The notes below the pieces were generated by a model that worked only from the letters and a program-made list of their open reading frames with translations, ran no database searches and was not told the origin of the DNA. Of a DNA stretch of 64,000 bases, positions 33,297 to 43,946 are shown in pieces; position 1 is the first letter of the stretch, and each line of letters opens with the position of its first letter. Location of the stretch: NCBI RefSeq assembly GCF_035474595.1, contig NZ_DATIND010000061.1:1-64000 (forward strand). The letters are read 5' to 3'. The translations under genes and the position numbers were made by a program. This DNA comes from Longimicrobium sp. (GTDB lineage: Bacteria > Gemmatimonadota > Gemmatimonadetes > Longimicrobiales > Longimicrobiaceae).

Positions 33297-34223
33297 TCAC
33301 GCGGAAGGGGTGATTCCCGCCTCACGGAGCAGGTCGGGCCAGGCGTCGCGGGCGCCTGGGTACTTTGGCGCCCAGCCGCTGGCCTCGCGGAACCTGCGGT
33401 TGGAGATGCGGAGCGAGCGGGCCAGCGTCTCCCCCGCCCCGCCCATCAGCCGCCCCGCCCACTTCGGCAGGAACCTGGGCGGGGCGACGCCCAGCGCCCG
33501 GGCCATCGACCCGAAGAACTCGCGGCGGCGCAGCGGCTCGTCGTCCACCACGTTGTAGATGCCCGCGGGGATGCCGAGCGCCGCCACCACCGCCGTGGCC
33601 GCGTCGTCGTGGGAGATGGAGGAGATGAAGCCCTCCGGCCCCGGCGCGGGCGACCAGCCCTTCCGCACGAACCCGATCATGTCGAGCGTCGCGCCGCCCG
33701 CGTCCGGCCCGTAGAAGTAGGCGAAGCGGAGCGCCACGCCCGTGCCGCCGCCGCGCGTGAAGCGATCGGCCGAGCGCTCGGCGTCGAGCGTGGTGCGGTT
33801 GTAGCCGGCGGGCTTCACCGGCGCGGTCTCGTCGATCCACCCGTCGCCGCTGTTGGCGTAGATGGGCGCGAACGACTCCTGGACGAAGCGCCGCACGCCG
33901 CCCGCGAGTGCCGCGTCCACCAGGATGGCCGAGGCGTCGCGCCGGATGCGGTCCATCTCCCGCCACGCGCCCGGCAGCATCATGCGCGAGCTCGGCGGGA
34001 CGGCGGTGGCCAGGTTGATCACCGCCTCGTGCCCGTCCACCGCGCGCCGCACCGCATCCGCGTCGAACAGATCGACCTGCACCGCGCGGGCGCCGGCCTT
34101 CTCCACCGCCGCCGCCTTCTCCGCGGAGCGGGCGACCGCCGTCACCTCGTGCCCCGCCGCCACGAGCAGCGGCACCGCCCTGCGCCCCACCACACCGGTC
34201 GCGCCGGTGACGAAGATTCGCAT
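33297..34223 (-). CDS. NAD(P)-dependent epimerase/reductase-like protein (extended SDR)
   Basis: A 308-residue protein. The N-terminal MRIFVTGATGVVGRRAVPLL is the Rossmann GxxGxxG loop; ARAVQVDLFDADAV and VINLATAVPP follow as in extended SDRs. The catalytic Tyr-x-x-x-Lys is not clear: AGYNRTTLDAE has Tyr but no Lys at the place, so a dehydratase-like or redox role is uncertain. C-terminal IYNVVDDEPLRRREFF is family-typical. The longer frame upstream is not supported. Confidence 0.8.
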   Translation of the reverse strand: MRIFVTGATGVVGRRAVPLLVAAGHEVTAVARSAEKAAAVEKAGARAVQVDLFDADAVRRAVDGHEAVINLATAVPPSSRMMLPGAWREMDRIRRDASAILVDAALAGGVRRFVQESFAPIYANSGDGWIDETAPVKPAGYNRTTLDAERSADRFTRGGGTGVALRFAYFYGPDAGGATLDMIGFVRKGWSPAPGPEGFISSISHDDAATAVVAALGIPAGIYNVVDDEPLRRREFFGSMARALGVAPPRFLPKWAGRLMGGAGETLARSLRISNRRFREASGWAPKYPGARDAWPDLLREAGITPSA

Positions 34224-34401
34224 CCAGCCTCGCTGTCGAAATCGCCGCACCTGCGATGCGGCGAGTGTGGTTGACGATCCAGCATCTCCGCGAAAAGCAA
34301 AGAAAGATCGGTGCTGCCAAGCGGACCCCCTCCCCGGCCCTTTCCCGCTCCGCGGGGGAGGGGGAGAACTCAGCGTGAGGTTGGATTGGCTCTTCCCGCT
34401 G

Positions 34402-34553
34402 ACGTCATCCTGAGTTGAGTCGAACACCGCCGCTCTGGACGGCCACGATGATGAAAGGGGAGGCGTCCTCCGGAGCCGGAACCAGTTGCCGAGCCGAACA
34501 GCCTCGCGCGGTTTGCGAGGCTTCCCGTCGTTGTTGCTGCGGCTTCACCCGCC
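34402..34553. repeat. Composite repeat incl. two-hairpin copy l
   Basis: GACGTCATCCTGAGTTGAGTC (34402 on) and a GGAGGCGTCCTCCGG block precede the two-hairpin repeat (34500-34553, reverse). In copy l the first stem has one C-C mismatch, otherwise the stems hold. The same composite, inverted, is at 22723-22822. Confidence 0.75.
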
Positions 34554-34585
34554 GGTGGGGAGGCCGGCCCGCGAACTGGCAGACA

Positions 34586-36244
34586 TCACTCGCGCCCCGT
34601 CAGCCTTCGAATCGCCCACTCCGCCGCGCCGAACAACAGAATCGCGGCGAAGATGAGCCACGGGCCGGGACCCCGCCATCCGCCCGAGGATGCGGAGCCG
34701 AAGCTCGCGACGGTGGCGCGAACGGAGTCCGGCGGGAGCATGCGGCCGCCGGAGCGCGTGGCGATGGCGGCGAGGCGCGCCCAGCCGTCGGCGGACGCGC
34801 TGGCGGTGCGCGTCGCGCGGAAGGCGGCGCGTGGCGGCTGGCCGGCGAACGCGAAGGTGTAGATGCCCTCCGCCGCGGGAACGAACGAGGCGCGCAGCAC
34901 GCCGGGCGATGCGGCGTCGCGCGTCAGGCGGAGCGTGTCCGTGGCCCGATCGGGGCGGGTGACGACGAGCGGCGGCGGCGGCGCATCCGGCTCGCGCGCG
35001 TCGAACACGCGCACCTCGCGGCGGACGCCGGTGGCGCCGGACGCATCGGCGAGCTGGATGGAGAGCGGCTCCGGGCGCGCGGACGACAGCCAGTCGGCGA
35101 GCGAGCGCCAGAACTCGCGGTGCTCGGCCACGCGCCCGGCCTCCATCCGCCACCGCCACGTCTCGGTGATGGCCAGCGCGGCGGCGCGGCCGCGGCCCAG
35201 CGGGCGCAGCGCCAGCAGCCCGCCCGCGGGCGACGATGCGCCCGCGACGGAGCCCGCGAACGCCGCCTCGAACGGCTGCGCGGCCGCGGCGACGCGGTCC
35301 GCCGGGAGCGGCGCCAGCTCGGGCGGGAGCGCCCACCGGATCGCGGAGCCGTCCACCGGCGAGGCGCGCGAACCTGCACGCACGAGGCCGAAACCGGGCG
35401 CTCCCGAGCGGTCGCCGGCGAGCAGGACGCCGCCACCGCGCGCCGCCCACTCCGCCAGCGCGGCCGCCTCGGCGGCGTCGAGCGGCGCGCCGTCGAGCAC
35501 GATCACCGCGTCGGCGGCGGCGAGGCGCGCGGGGGTGAGGGCGGAGCCGGCGCCCTCCGTCACCGCCAGGCCACGGCCGAGCGGCAGGCCCTGCTCCACG
35601 CGCGCGCCGCTCTCCTCCAGCGCGCGGGTGACGAACTTCGCCTCCCAGTCGGGGAATCCGGCGCGCAGCAGCACGCGCGGCGGCCCCGCCGAATCTACCA
35701 TCGCCGCGGCGCCCGCCACCGCCGAGTCGCCGCGCGGCCAGACGGCGCGCACCCGCCACTCGCGCCAGCCGGCGAGCGCCGGACGCACGCGGAACGCGCC
35801 CGATGCCTCGCCCCGCGCGTCCGCCTTCACCGGCAGGCTGTCCACCACGCCGCCCGCCTCGGCGAGATAGACGCGCGCGCTGTCGCCGGGCGCGCCGTGC
35901 AGCCGGAACGACACGGCGGCGGCGCGGCCGGAAAGCGGGCGCGCCGTCGCGGATGCGTCCACCAGCCGCGCGGTGGCCGGAAGCACGCCGAAGAGCGGCG
36001 CGCGCCCGGCCGCCGCGGCCAGCGTCTCCAGCTCGTTTGGCGACGGCGGTGTGGCGGATTCGTAGATCGTCGCCGCGGGCGGGAGGCCGCCGAGGAGGGC
36101 GCCGGCCTTCGCGAGATCGGACGCCGTGCGGAGGCGGACGACGCGCCCCGCGACGCTCGCCGGGCGCCAGAGCGACGGCAGCGCCAGCGCGAGCACCAGC
36201 AGCGCCAGGACGCAGGCGCGGAGGACGAGCGGGAGGCGCGTCAT
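34586..36244 (-). CDS. Large exported/membrane protein of the Bat-type locus
   Basis: A 552-residue protein with an N-terminal span (about 8-30) and a C-terminal span (WLIFAAILLFGAAEWAIRRL). The middle has class-I glutamine-amidotransferase-like strands (AVIVLDGAPLDAAEAAALAEW, GGGVLLAGDRS) that occur in membrane proteins of MoxR/DUF58 loci. Catalytic Cys is not seen. Last gene of the locus, 211 bases after the DUF4159 gene, with a two-hairpin repeat between. Confidence 0.7.
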   Translation of the reverse strand: MTRLPLVLRACVLALLVLALALPSLWRPASVAGRVVRLRTASDLAKAGALLGGLPPAATIYESATPPSPNELETLAAAAGRAPLFGVLPATARLVDASATARPLSGRAAAVSFRLHGAPGDSARVYLAEAGGVVDSLPVKADARGEASGAFRVRPALAGWREWRVRAVWPRGDSAVAGAAAMVDSAGPPRVLLRAGFPDWEAKFVTRALEESGARVEQGLPLGRGLAVTEGAGSALTPARLAAADAVIVLDGAPLDAAEAAALAEWAARGGGVLLAGDRSGAPGFGLVRAGSRASPVDGSAIRWALPPELAPLPADRVAAAAQPFEAAFAGSVAGASSPAGGLLALRPLGRGRAAALAITETWRWRMEAGRVAEHREFWRSLADWLSSARPEPLSIQLADASGATGVRREVRVFDAREPDAPPPPLVVTRPDRATDTLRLTRDAASPGVLRASFVPAAEGIYTFAFAGQPPRAAFRATRTASASADGWARLAAIATRSGGRMLPPDSVRATVASFGSASSGGWRGPGPWLIFAAILLFGAAEWAIRRLTGRE

Positions 36245-36294
36245 GCCGGCGGGCGCGCCAAACGGGAATGGGTCGGGATGGCCCGCGGGGAAAG

Positions 36295-36341
36295 GCGAAT
36301 GAATTCGCGGCAACAACGGCCCGAAGTCCGCCTTCGCGGAC
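36295..36341 (+). repeat. Two-hairpin repeat, copy m
   Basis: GCGAA-TGAA-TTCGC, linker GGCAACAACGGCCCGAA, GTCCGC-CTTC-GCGGAC. All stems perfect. Confidence 0.88.
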
Positions 36342-36416
36342 TCCCGCCCAAACCTGGTGGCGCTCCGTCAGAGGTTTTCGCCACCGCAGACAGCCCGTCA
36401 GGGGACGGCCTCCTGC

Positions 36417-36450
36417 TGTCCCCTGTCCCCTGTGTCCTGTCCCCTGTCCC
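36417..36450 (+). repeat. CCCTGTC 7-bp unit array
   Basis: About five TGTCCCC-type units. Same period as the arrays near 27, 28.9 and 56.5 kb but a different unit. Confidence 0.7.
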
Positions 36451-36455
36451 CACTC

Positions 36456-37139
36456 TCATCGCGTCAGCGCGTACACGACGATGTTCACGGCGAAGCGCGT
36501 GTTGTCGAGCGACAGGAAGCGCTTGTTGCGGTAGTGGTAGCCCCATTCGGAGCTGTAGTCCTTGTTGCTGTAGAGCACGCCCAGCCGCCCGTTCACCTCC
36601 ACCCTCAGCAGGTGCTCGTGCACCATGTTGTCGCCCCAGCCGTTCAGCTCGTGGCTCGTGGCGGGCGGCCCGTCGGCGAAGGTGAAGAAGGCGCGGTACA
36701 GCTCGTGGCCGTTGGGGAGCTCGCGCAGCGCGTTCGCGCCGAAGATGCGGCGCAGCTCCGCCGTGGCCGTCCTGTGGAAGGCCCCGTCCACGTCGTGGTT
36801 GTGGTCGTCGATGAAGACGAAGCCGCCGCGCTGCACGTACGCCCGCAGGTTGGCGCTCTCCTGCTGGCTGAAACGGACCGGAAGGTGGCCGGTCAGGTAG
36901 ACGAACGGAAAGCGGAAGAGCTCGGGGCTGGCCAGGTCCACCACCGCGCCCTGCGGCGCCACCGGGATGGCCGTGTACTGCGCGACGGCGTGGATGACGT
37001 TGGTGGGCACCAGCGGCGCCGCGTCCCAGTCCCCCGAGTCGTAGCGCGCGGTGGCGAACACGAACGGCGCCGGCCGCGCCGGCGCCGCCGCGGAGACGGC
37101 CAGCGCCAGTGCGGCGGCGGCGCAAAAGAACCGCCTCAC
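36456..37139 (-). CDS. DUF4159 domain exported protein
   Basis: A 227-residue protein with a Sec signal, GTG start. FVFATARYDSGDWDAAPLVPTN, FVYLTGHLPVRFSQ, RGGFVFIDDHNHDVDGAFH, SNKDYSSEWGYH are the DUF4159 pattern, a fold found in Bat/MoxR loci of many phyla. Its role is not established. It overlaps the DUF4175 gene by 4 bases (GTGA). Confidence 0.85.
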   Translation of the reverse strand: MRRFFCAAAALALAVSAAAPARPAPFVFATARYDSGDWDAAPLVPTNVIHAVAQYTAIPVAPQGAVVDLASPELFRFPFVYLTGHLPVRFSQQESANLRAYVQRGGFVFIDDHNHDVDGAFHRTATAELRRIFGANALRELPNGHELYRAFFTFADGPPATSHELNGWGDNMVHEHLLRVEVNGRLGVLYSNKDYSSEWGYHYRNKRFLSLDNTRFAVNIVVYALTR

Positions 37140-39451
37140 GGCGCCCTCCCCAGGCGGCGGAAGTAGTCGGCCGCTGCCGGGTCGGCGGTGGACGGAAGGG
37201 CGCGGGCGCGCGTCGCCGCGCCGGGGGCGATGCGGGCGCGGGCGCGCAGGAGGAGGGCGCGAGCCTGGGCGGTGCGCCCCGACTGCGCCTCGCCCGCGGC
37301 GCGCGAAAGGAGCGCCGCCGCCTGCGGGTCCGCGCCGGGGCCGGCCAGCGCGCGGGCGGCGAGCCCGGAGAGCCGCATCGACAGCGCGCGGGGGGACGTT
37401 CCCGCGGCGGCCCCTGCGACGCGGTCCATCTCCGCCAGCAGCGCGTCCGCGTTGGGAAGCGGGGCGCCGGCGGCGCGGGCGGATGGCGCGGCATCGTCCA
37501 GCTTCCCCTGTCCGCGCGCCGAGTCGACGTCGACCGGATCGGCGCGCACGTTGCCGCTGGGGAAGATGCGCTCGGCCTTGCGCAGCTGGTCGATGACGCG
37601 CAGCGCCTCGCGCTCGTGCGGGAGCGCGGCGTCGGGCGAGCCCTGGTTCAGCTCGCGCTCGGCCGCCCACATGATGTTGTACAGGCTCAGCAGCGTGCGG
37701 TTGACGTCCAGGATGGGGTCGGCGTCGTGCTTGTGCGACACCTCGTCGATCGTCCCCTGCCCCGTGGCCGCGGACGCGGCGGCCAGCACCTGGTCGGAGA
37801 ACGACTCGCCGTTCGCGCCCTGGCCGGTTGGGGGCGCCGCCGCCGGCTGGTCGGCGTCGTGGTGGCCGGCGCCGCCCTCCTCGGTGAAGCCGCGCTCCAC
37901 GCCCAGGTCCTGCAGCGCGCTGGTCTGCCGGGTGAAGATCTGCTCGCCCACGCGCTCGCGCAGCCGCTCCTGGTCCGACGCGATCTCGGCCGCCTTCGCG
38001 CGGTACTCGGGCTCGGGGATGCGGCCGTGCTGCGCGCGCAGACGCTCGGTGCGGATGAGCAGCATGCGCTGCGAAAGGAGCGGGTCCTTCGGCATCTCCA
38101 GCGGAAAGCCCACGTCGGTGTTCACGCGGTCCATCTCCTCCGGGCGGGCTATGCGGATCATCCGCGTGCGCGACACGCTCTCGCCCGGGCCGGTGACGTC
38201 GTTGCGGTCGGTGGCCACGGCGCGCACGTGGATCACGTCGCCCGGCTCCAGCTTCATGGCGTCGAGGTCGAGGACGAGCTCGCCCGCGGCCGTCTTCCCC
38301 CCGCGGCGGAGCGAGCCGAACTGCCACACCCCCTCCACGTACTGGAAGGTCTCGCCGCTGCCGCGGGTGCGGCTCCATGCGAGCGCGAACGGGCCCACGC
38401 CGTAGTCGTCGGCCGCGGTCGCGCGAACGGGGATGCGTCCGTGGCCGCTGGCCAGCACCAGGTCCTGCTCCGGCGCGGTGAGCTGCACGTCGGGCGCGCG
38501 GTCGGGGACGACGGTGACCGGAACGACGCGGCGCGCGACGACCTCGCCGTGCGCCAGCGCCTCGAGCGAGATGCCTCGCTCGTTCGCGGACTGCGTCCAC
38601 TCCACCGCCCACTCGCCGCCCGAGCGGTGCACGGGGAGCTGCCCGCCGCCGATGCGGACCGCGCGCACCGCGTCCCAGCGGTCGAAGAACGCCGAGCGCA
38701 GGCGCACGCGGCTTCCCGCCAGCGCCTGCAGCGGCTCGTCCCCGCGCCCGTCCGCGTCCCCCTGCCCGGCGTACGCGGGCGGGGCGACGCGCCAGCGCAT
38801 CTCGTCGAACGCCGGCATCGGCGGCTCGGGGACGGCGGGGAGGGTGTTCGCGCGCACTTCGCGCCAGCGCTGCTCATACGCGTCGCGCGGGTGCAGCCAC
38901 CGCCCCCACGCCTCGCGCGCGGCGACCGGGAACGCCGCCGCGAAGCCGAGCGCGATGGCCCAGGAGGTGACGAGGACGGAGATGGGGAGGAGGATGCGGA
39001 AGGGGGCGACGTCGTTCGCCTCGACACCGGCCAGGCGCCGCTCCGCATCGGCCACGAACGCGCGGGCGACGAGCGACTCCGGGTCGCCGACGGCCACGTC
39101 GAAGGCGGTGACCAGGCGGTTGTCGAGGTCGGGGAGGCGCTCCTCGGCCAGGAGAGCGAAGCGGCGCGGCGACGGCGGGCGCGCGATGCGCCACGCTGCG
39201 TACGCCAGCGTCCCCACCGCCAGCGCGGGCGGCACCCAGCGCAGCACCTCGCGCAGCACGGCGCGCAGCGGCACGAGCAGGTCCAGCGCGATGAGGAGGA
39301 TGGCGGAAGCGGCCAGCAGCGCGGGGGCGACGACGAGCGCGCGGACGAGCACCGACCACCGCCACACCCGCCGCACGCGCGCGATGATGCGCTCCACCGG
39401 CGCAAGCACCGGCGGGCCATCGGGCGGTGGACGGCGAAGGGCGGTTCTCAT
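37136..39451 (-). CDS. DUF4175 family large membrane protein
   Basis: A 771-residue protein with three spans in the first 180 residues (VLVRALVVAPALLAAS, LRWVPPALAVGTLAYAAW, LLPISVLVTSWAIALGFAA). The large periplasmic part has Ig-like domains (VRIGGGQLPVHRSGGEWAVEW) and a coiled-coil-like segment (TERLRAQHGRIPEPEYRAK). Its ATG overlaps the stop of the BatA-like gene (ATGA). DUF4175 members occur with MoxR and DUF4159. Confidence 0.8.
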   Translation of the reverse strand: MRTALRRPPPDGPPVLAPVERIIARVRRVWRWSVLVRALVVAPALLAASAILLIALDLLVPLRAVLREVLRWVPPALAVGTLAYAAWRIARPPSPRRFALLAEERLPDLDNRLVTAFDVAVGDPESLVARAFVADAERRLAGVEANDVAPFRILLPISVLVTSWAIALGFAAAFPVAAREAWGRWLHPRDAYEQRWREVRANTLPAVPEPPMPAFDEMRWRVAPPAYAGQGDADGRGDEPLQALAGSRVRLRSAFFDRWDAVRAVRIGGGQLPVHRSGGEWAVEWTQSANERGISLEALAHGEVVARRVVPVTVVPDRAPDVQLTAPEQDLVLASGHGRIPVRATAADDYGVGPFALAWSRTRGSGETFQYVEGVWQFGSLRRGGKTAAGELVLDLDAMKLEPGDVIHVRAVATDRNDVTGPGESVSRTRMIRIARPEEMDRVNTDVGFPLEMPKDPLLSQRMLLIRTERLRAQHGRIPEPEYRAKAAEIASDQERLRERVGEQIFTRQTSALQDLGVERGFTEEGGAGHHDADQPAAAPPTGQGANGESFSDQVLAAASAATGQGTIDEVSHKHDADPILDVNRTLLSLYNIMWAAERELNQGSPDAALPHEREALRVIDQLRKAERIFPSGNVRADPVDVDSARGQGKLDDAAPSARAAGAPLPNADALLAEMDRVAGAAAGTSPRALSMRLSGLAARALAGPGADPQAAALLSRAAGEAQSGRTAQARALLLRARARIAPGAATRARALPSTADPAAADYFRRLGRAP

Positions 39452-40854
39452 GCCGCACTCCTGCGGGAGTAAGCGAAGAACGTTTCGGCCAGGGCGGCGA
39501 GGAGCGCCGCGGCCATCACCCAGCGCCCCAGCGCGATGCCGCCCCCCGCGCCCGGGATGGCGCTCGCGGCGACGGCGGCCGGTCCCGATCCATGCAGCAC
39601 GGCCCGCGCCCCCGCGTCGAGCGGCGCATCTCCGTCCGCCGGTCCGGGAGATTCGCAGCCGCGCGCGAAACGGTCGACCACGCGCGGGTACGCGGCATCC
39701 ATCGTCATCTCCCCCCGCTCCAGATCGGCCGCCGCGAAGACGATGCAGCCGCGCCCCATCCGCCGCGCGGCGGCCGCGGGACGGCCATCCTCCCACGACG
39801 CGATCAGGGCCGCGCCCGGCGCCGCATCTCCCGATACCCGCACCGCCGCGCGCCCGATGTGCTCGCCGGACGCCAGCCACATCGCGCCGCCGGTGCTGTC
39901 CGCGCGCAGCGTCCCGCGCCAGGGGATGAGGCCGCGGAGGGACGCGGCGGCGGGCGCGGTCACCAGCACCGTCGCGCCACCCTCCGCACCGCGGCGGACC
40001 GCGCCGGCCAGCGGCGCGGGGACGGCGTCCTCGACGACGACGAGACGCGCGCCCTCGACAGAGACTGCGTCCGCGATGGGGACGTCACGCACGCTCCACC
40101 CGGTCGCCTGCAGCGCGGCCCTCGTGTACGACACGGGAGTACGCGCATCTCCCGCAATGCGGATCGCTTCACGTGCGGCCGTATCGCCGCGCGCCGAATC
40201 CGTCGCCGGGGGGACGGGGATGGAGACGAGGCCGATGGCGCCCGGCCAGGCGGCGCGTCGCAGCGCGGACAGCCCTTCGCTCCACGCGGCCCAGCGCGCG
40301 CGGGTGATCAGCGTCACCCGCACCGAGTCCGCGCCGCGCAGCTCGCGCGTGGCGGCGGGAATCATTTCCAGCGCGGCGGCGTAGCGGCTCTCCGCGCCGG
40401 TTGGCGGCGTGGCCTGCAGCGAGGCGAACGACCGCGCGTCGAGGCGGCGCATCGGGACCGCGATCGTATCGAACAGGACCAGCTCGCCCCGCGGCTTTCC
40501 ATCCGCGCCGAGGAGGAGGCGGCGCGCCTCGGCGACCGCCTGGGGCCACGCCGCGCCCATTCCCGTGCCGGTATCGAGGAGCACCACCTCGCGCGTCCCC
40601 CGCGCCGCCGGGAACCAGACCGGGTGCGCGAACGCGGCGCCGGCGAGCACCAGCAGCAGCATCCGGAGCGCCAGCAGGAGCAGGTCCGTGGGCCGGCTCA
40701 CGCGCACGGCGGTGCGCGGGTCGGGCGCTAGGAAACGCTCCGTGGGGAGCGGCGCGCGGTTGGGCGGGCGGCGGCGGATCAGGTGCAGCGCCAGCGGAAC
40801 GAGCGCGCCCAAGGCGCCAGCCAGGAGGAACGCCGGGGTGCCGAAGGTGATCAC
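39448..40854 (-). CDS. BatA-like exported VWA-region membrane protein
   Basis: A 468-residue protein, GTG start overlapping the DUF58 stop. FGTPAFLLAGALGALVPLALH and DLLLLALRMLLLVLAGAAFAHP are the two starting spans of BatA/BatB-type proteins; REVVLLDTGTGMGAAW is the VWA-like region, with DTGTGM in place of DxSxS. RFLAPDPRTAV follows the first span. C-terminal span near the end. Confidence 0.78.
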   Translation of the reverse strand: MITFGTPAFLLAGALGALVPLALHLIRRRPPNRAPLPTERFLAPDPRTAVRVSRPTDLLLLALRMLLLVLAGAAFAHPVWFPAARGTREVVLLDTGTGMGAAWPQAVAEARRLLLGADGKPRGELVLFDTIAVPMRRLDARSFASLQATPPTGAESRYAAALEMIPAATRELRGADSVRVTLITRARWAAWSEGLSALRRAAWPGAIGLVSIPVPPATDSARGDTAAREAIRIAGDARTPVSYTRAALQATGWSVRDVPIADAVSVEGARLVVVEDAVPAPLAGAVRRGAEGGATVLVTAPAAASLRGLIPWRGTLRADSTGGAMWLASGEHIGRAAVRVSGDAAPGAALIASWEDGRPAAAARRMGRGCIVFAAADLERGEMTMDAAYPRVVDRFARGCESPGPADGDAPLDAGARAVLHGSGPAAVAASAIPGAGGGIALGRWVMAAALLAALAETFFAYSRRSAA

Positions 40855-41756
40855 GCGCCGCGCCGCCGGTTCACCCACGCGACCAGCGCCTGCTCCACCG
40901 GCTGCTCGGTGGAGAGCGGAACGTACTCCACGCCGCGCTGCCGCAGCCGGTCCGCCAGCGCCGCGTAGTACGCGCCGACGCGGCGCGCGTAGCCGGGATC
41001 CAGCCGCGGCGTGGCCGGCACCTCCCGCGCCGGGTGCTCGGGGTCGAAGAAGAGCCCCGCGTCCGGCGCCGCCTCGCCCGACTCCTCGGGGGTCAGCACG
41101 CGGAGCACCATCACCTCGTCCCCCCGCGCGCGGAGGCGGCCGGCGGCGGCGGCCAGCGCCTCGCCCCCGTCGTCCTCCAGCAGGTCGGAGATGAGGATGA
41201 CGCGCCCACCGCGGCGCATCGTCACCCCCACCCGGTCCAGCACGTCCGCCGCCCCTTCCGAGCCACCCGGGGCCAGCCGCTCCAGCGACAGCAGCAGATC
41301 GTGGAGATGGCCCGAGCGCGCCCTTGGCGCCAGCAGCAGCCGCGCCTCGGCGCCGAACGCGGCCAGCCCCACCGAGTCGCCCGCGCCGATCATCAGGTGC
41401 GCGAGCGCGGCGGCCACGTACGAGGCGTAGCGCAGCTTCGTCACGCCGCCAGCGCCCGCGTACTCCATCGACGCCGAGGTATCGACCACCACGAACGCCT
41501 GGAGGTTGGAGCGCTCCTCGAACTCGCGCACGTACAGGCGGTCGGTGCGCCCGTACAGCTTCCAGTCCAGGTAGCGGACGTCGTCGCCCTGCTGGTAGTC
41601 GCGGTGCTTCGCGAAGTCCTCGCCCGCGCCACGCAGGGGCGAGCGGTGGATGCCCGCCTGGAAGCCACGCACCACCGTCTTCGCGATGAGCTCCAGCCCG
41701 CCGAGGCGCTCCAGGAGGCCGGGGGGGAGGAAGGCGGTGGAGGGGGCGGAGGTCAC
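40851..41756 (-). CDS. DUF58 protein with VWA-like domain
   Basis: A 301-residue protein, GTG start. GEDFAKHRDYQQGDDVRYLDWKLYGRTDRLYV is the DUF58 core; D92-T-S-A-S is the metal-site motif of the VWA fold. Such proteins pair with MoxR AAA ATPases in chaperone-like complexes. Confidence 0.9.
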   Translation of the reverse strand: MTSAPSTAFLPPGLLERLGGLELIAKTVVRGFQAGIHRSPLRGAGEDFAKHRDYQQGDDVRYLDWKLYGRTDRLYVREFEERSNLQAFVVVDTSASMEYAGAGGVTKLRYASYVAAALAHLMIGAGDSVGLAAFGAEARLLLAPRARSGHLHDLLLSLERLAPGGSEGAADVLDRVGVTMRRGGRVILISDLLEDDGGEALAAAAGRLRARGDEVMVLRVLTPEESGEAAPDAGLFFDPEHPAREVPATPRLDPGYARRVGAYYAALADRLRQRGVEYVPLSTEQPVEQALVAWVNRRRGA

Positions 41757-41832
41757 GGCGCTCCCTCGCTCCCGGAGTGTACCCGAGCCGATGGAGCCGG
41801 GCCGAGCTCGGGAAGGCTGAGGCTGGGGAGGG

Positions 41833-41879
41833 CGAATGAATTCGCTGCAACAACTGCCCGAAGTCCGCCTTCGCGGACT
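41833..41879 (+). repeat. Two-hairpin repeat, copy n
   Basis: GCGAA-TGAA-TTCGC then linker and GTCCGC-CTTC-GCGGAC; one of two copies in the 300-base gap between DUF58 and MoxR genes. Confidence 0.85.
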
Positions 41880-41985
41880 CCCTCTCCGCCATTCGCGCGG
41901 TGAGGCATGTGCTTCCGCTCACCCGCCGTTCCAACCGGGCCGGATGCGCCCGCGCTGGCCGAGTCGCCCCGATGCCGGATTTCGA

Positions 41986-42032
41986 GTCCGCGAAGGCGGA
42001 CTTCGGGCCGTTGTTGCCGCGGATTCATCCGC
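41986..42032 (-). repeat. Two-hairpin repeat, copy o
   Basis: Minus-strand reading GCGGA-TGAA-TCCGC, linker, GTCCGC-CTTC-GCGGAC. A fourth stem variant with the second-stem pair G-C and inner pair A-T. Confidence 0.85.
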
Positions 42033-42057
42033 CGGGGCACGGGTCCTGGCTTTGCGC

Positions 42058-43068
<1,011 letters not shown>

Positions 43069-43389
43069 CTCGCGTGAACGTTCGCCGCGCCGGGGAATGG
43101 AGATGGGGACCGGCGGCGCGCTGCGGTACAATCGCCATCCCACCCAGGATCCTCCCCGATAGGACCAGGATCCTCCCCCGATAGGACGCATGGACGCCGG
43201 AGATCGTTGGGGGATGGGGACGAGACGCGGAAAATCGCGCCCCCCTCGCGCCGCCGCAACGCGCCCGGTGCGGACGCCGCCGGAGCGCCTTCCGATGCAC
43301 CCGCCGCGGACCGGCTTCCGGCGGCCGCCGGCGGGCCCGCCGACGGTGCGCCGCACCCGGTTCCCGGCCGACGCGAGGAGCGGTCGCGA

Positions 43390-43403
43390 TGTAAACGATT
43401 ACA
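43390..43403. promoter_or_regulatory. CRE/LacI-type operator candidate
   Basis: TGTAAACGATTACA fits every fixed base of TGNAANCGNTNNCA and is near-palindromic. It lies 47 bases before the promoter of the glucan locus. A second weaker dyad (GGTTT then AAACC, 10-base spacer) follows at 43416-43435. Confidence 0.55.
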
Positions 43404-43449
43404 TTGCCCCCCATCGGTTTACGCGCTCCGAAACCCATGCGAAATCTTG

Positions 43450-43478
43450 TTGACACGAGAACTTTGCGCGATTACGAT
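43450..43478 (+). promoter_or_regulatory. Sigma-70-type promoter of the glucan locus
   Basis: TTGACA at 43450-43455, a 17-base spacer and TACGAT at 43473-43478. It is followed by a 460-base leader before SusC; that leader contains an imperfect AAGCAGGTCC/GGACCCGCTT hairpin. No gene is seen in 43069-43946. Confidence 0.7.
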
Positions 43479-43946
43479 ACACCCGATCAAGCCCCAGCAG
43501 AAACCGCGAGCTCGCAGCATCTTCCCGCACGCATTCCGAGCAGGTTCCCGAAGCCGTCCGTCCCCGCCGGAGCGTGCGTGCGGTATTTTGTCGGATTCGT
43601 TAACAAAAGCAGGTCCGCGACGTCGTGGACCCGCTTCGACCGCCGGCCGCCGCGGCGGGACCGCCGGGCTGAATTTGTTGGATCTCTTGACGAACGCGCC
43701 GAACCCCCGCCGGGCGGGGGCCCTGCGGACCCGGGCGGGAGCGGGTCCGCTTCCGGCGTGCCGGCCGGCACCCGATTCCCATCGCAGTGAAATTGCCCCC
43801 GCGCGTGGCCCCGTGGCCGCCGGGGACCACCGGCCCCTGAACCCCGGGGTGCGAACTGGCGCCGCGCCCACCACCGGGCGCCCGCGCGCGACGCACCTGC
43901 CGCAGCCCCCGCGGGCTGCCCGACCACCCTCCTTCGGAGAGCCAAG

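Noticed and set aside
43404-43790. A 128-codon frame in the SusC leader
   Set aside because: It overlaps the promoter, has no ribosome site and an untypical composition; the stretch is better explained as a regulatory leader.
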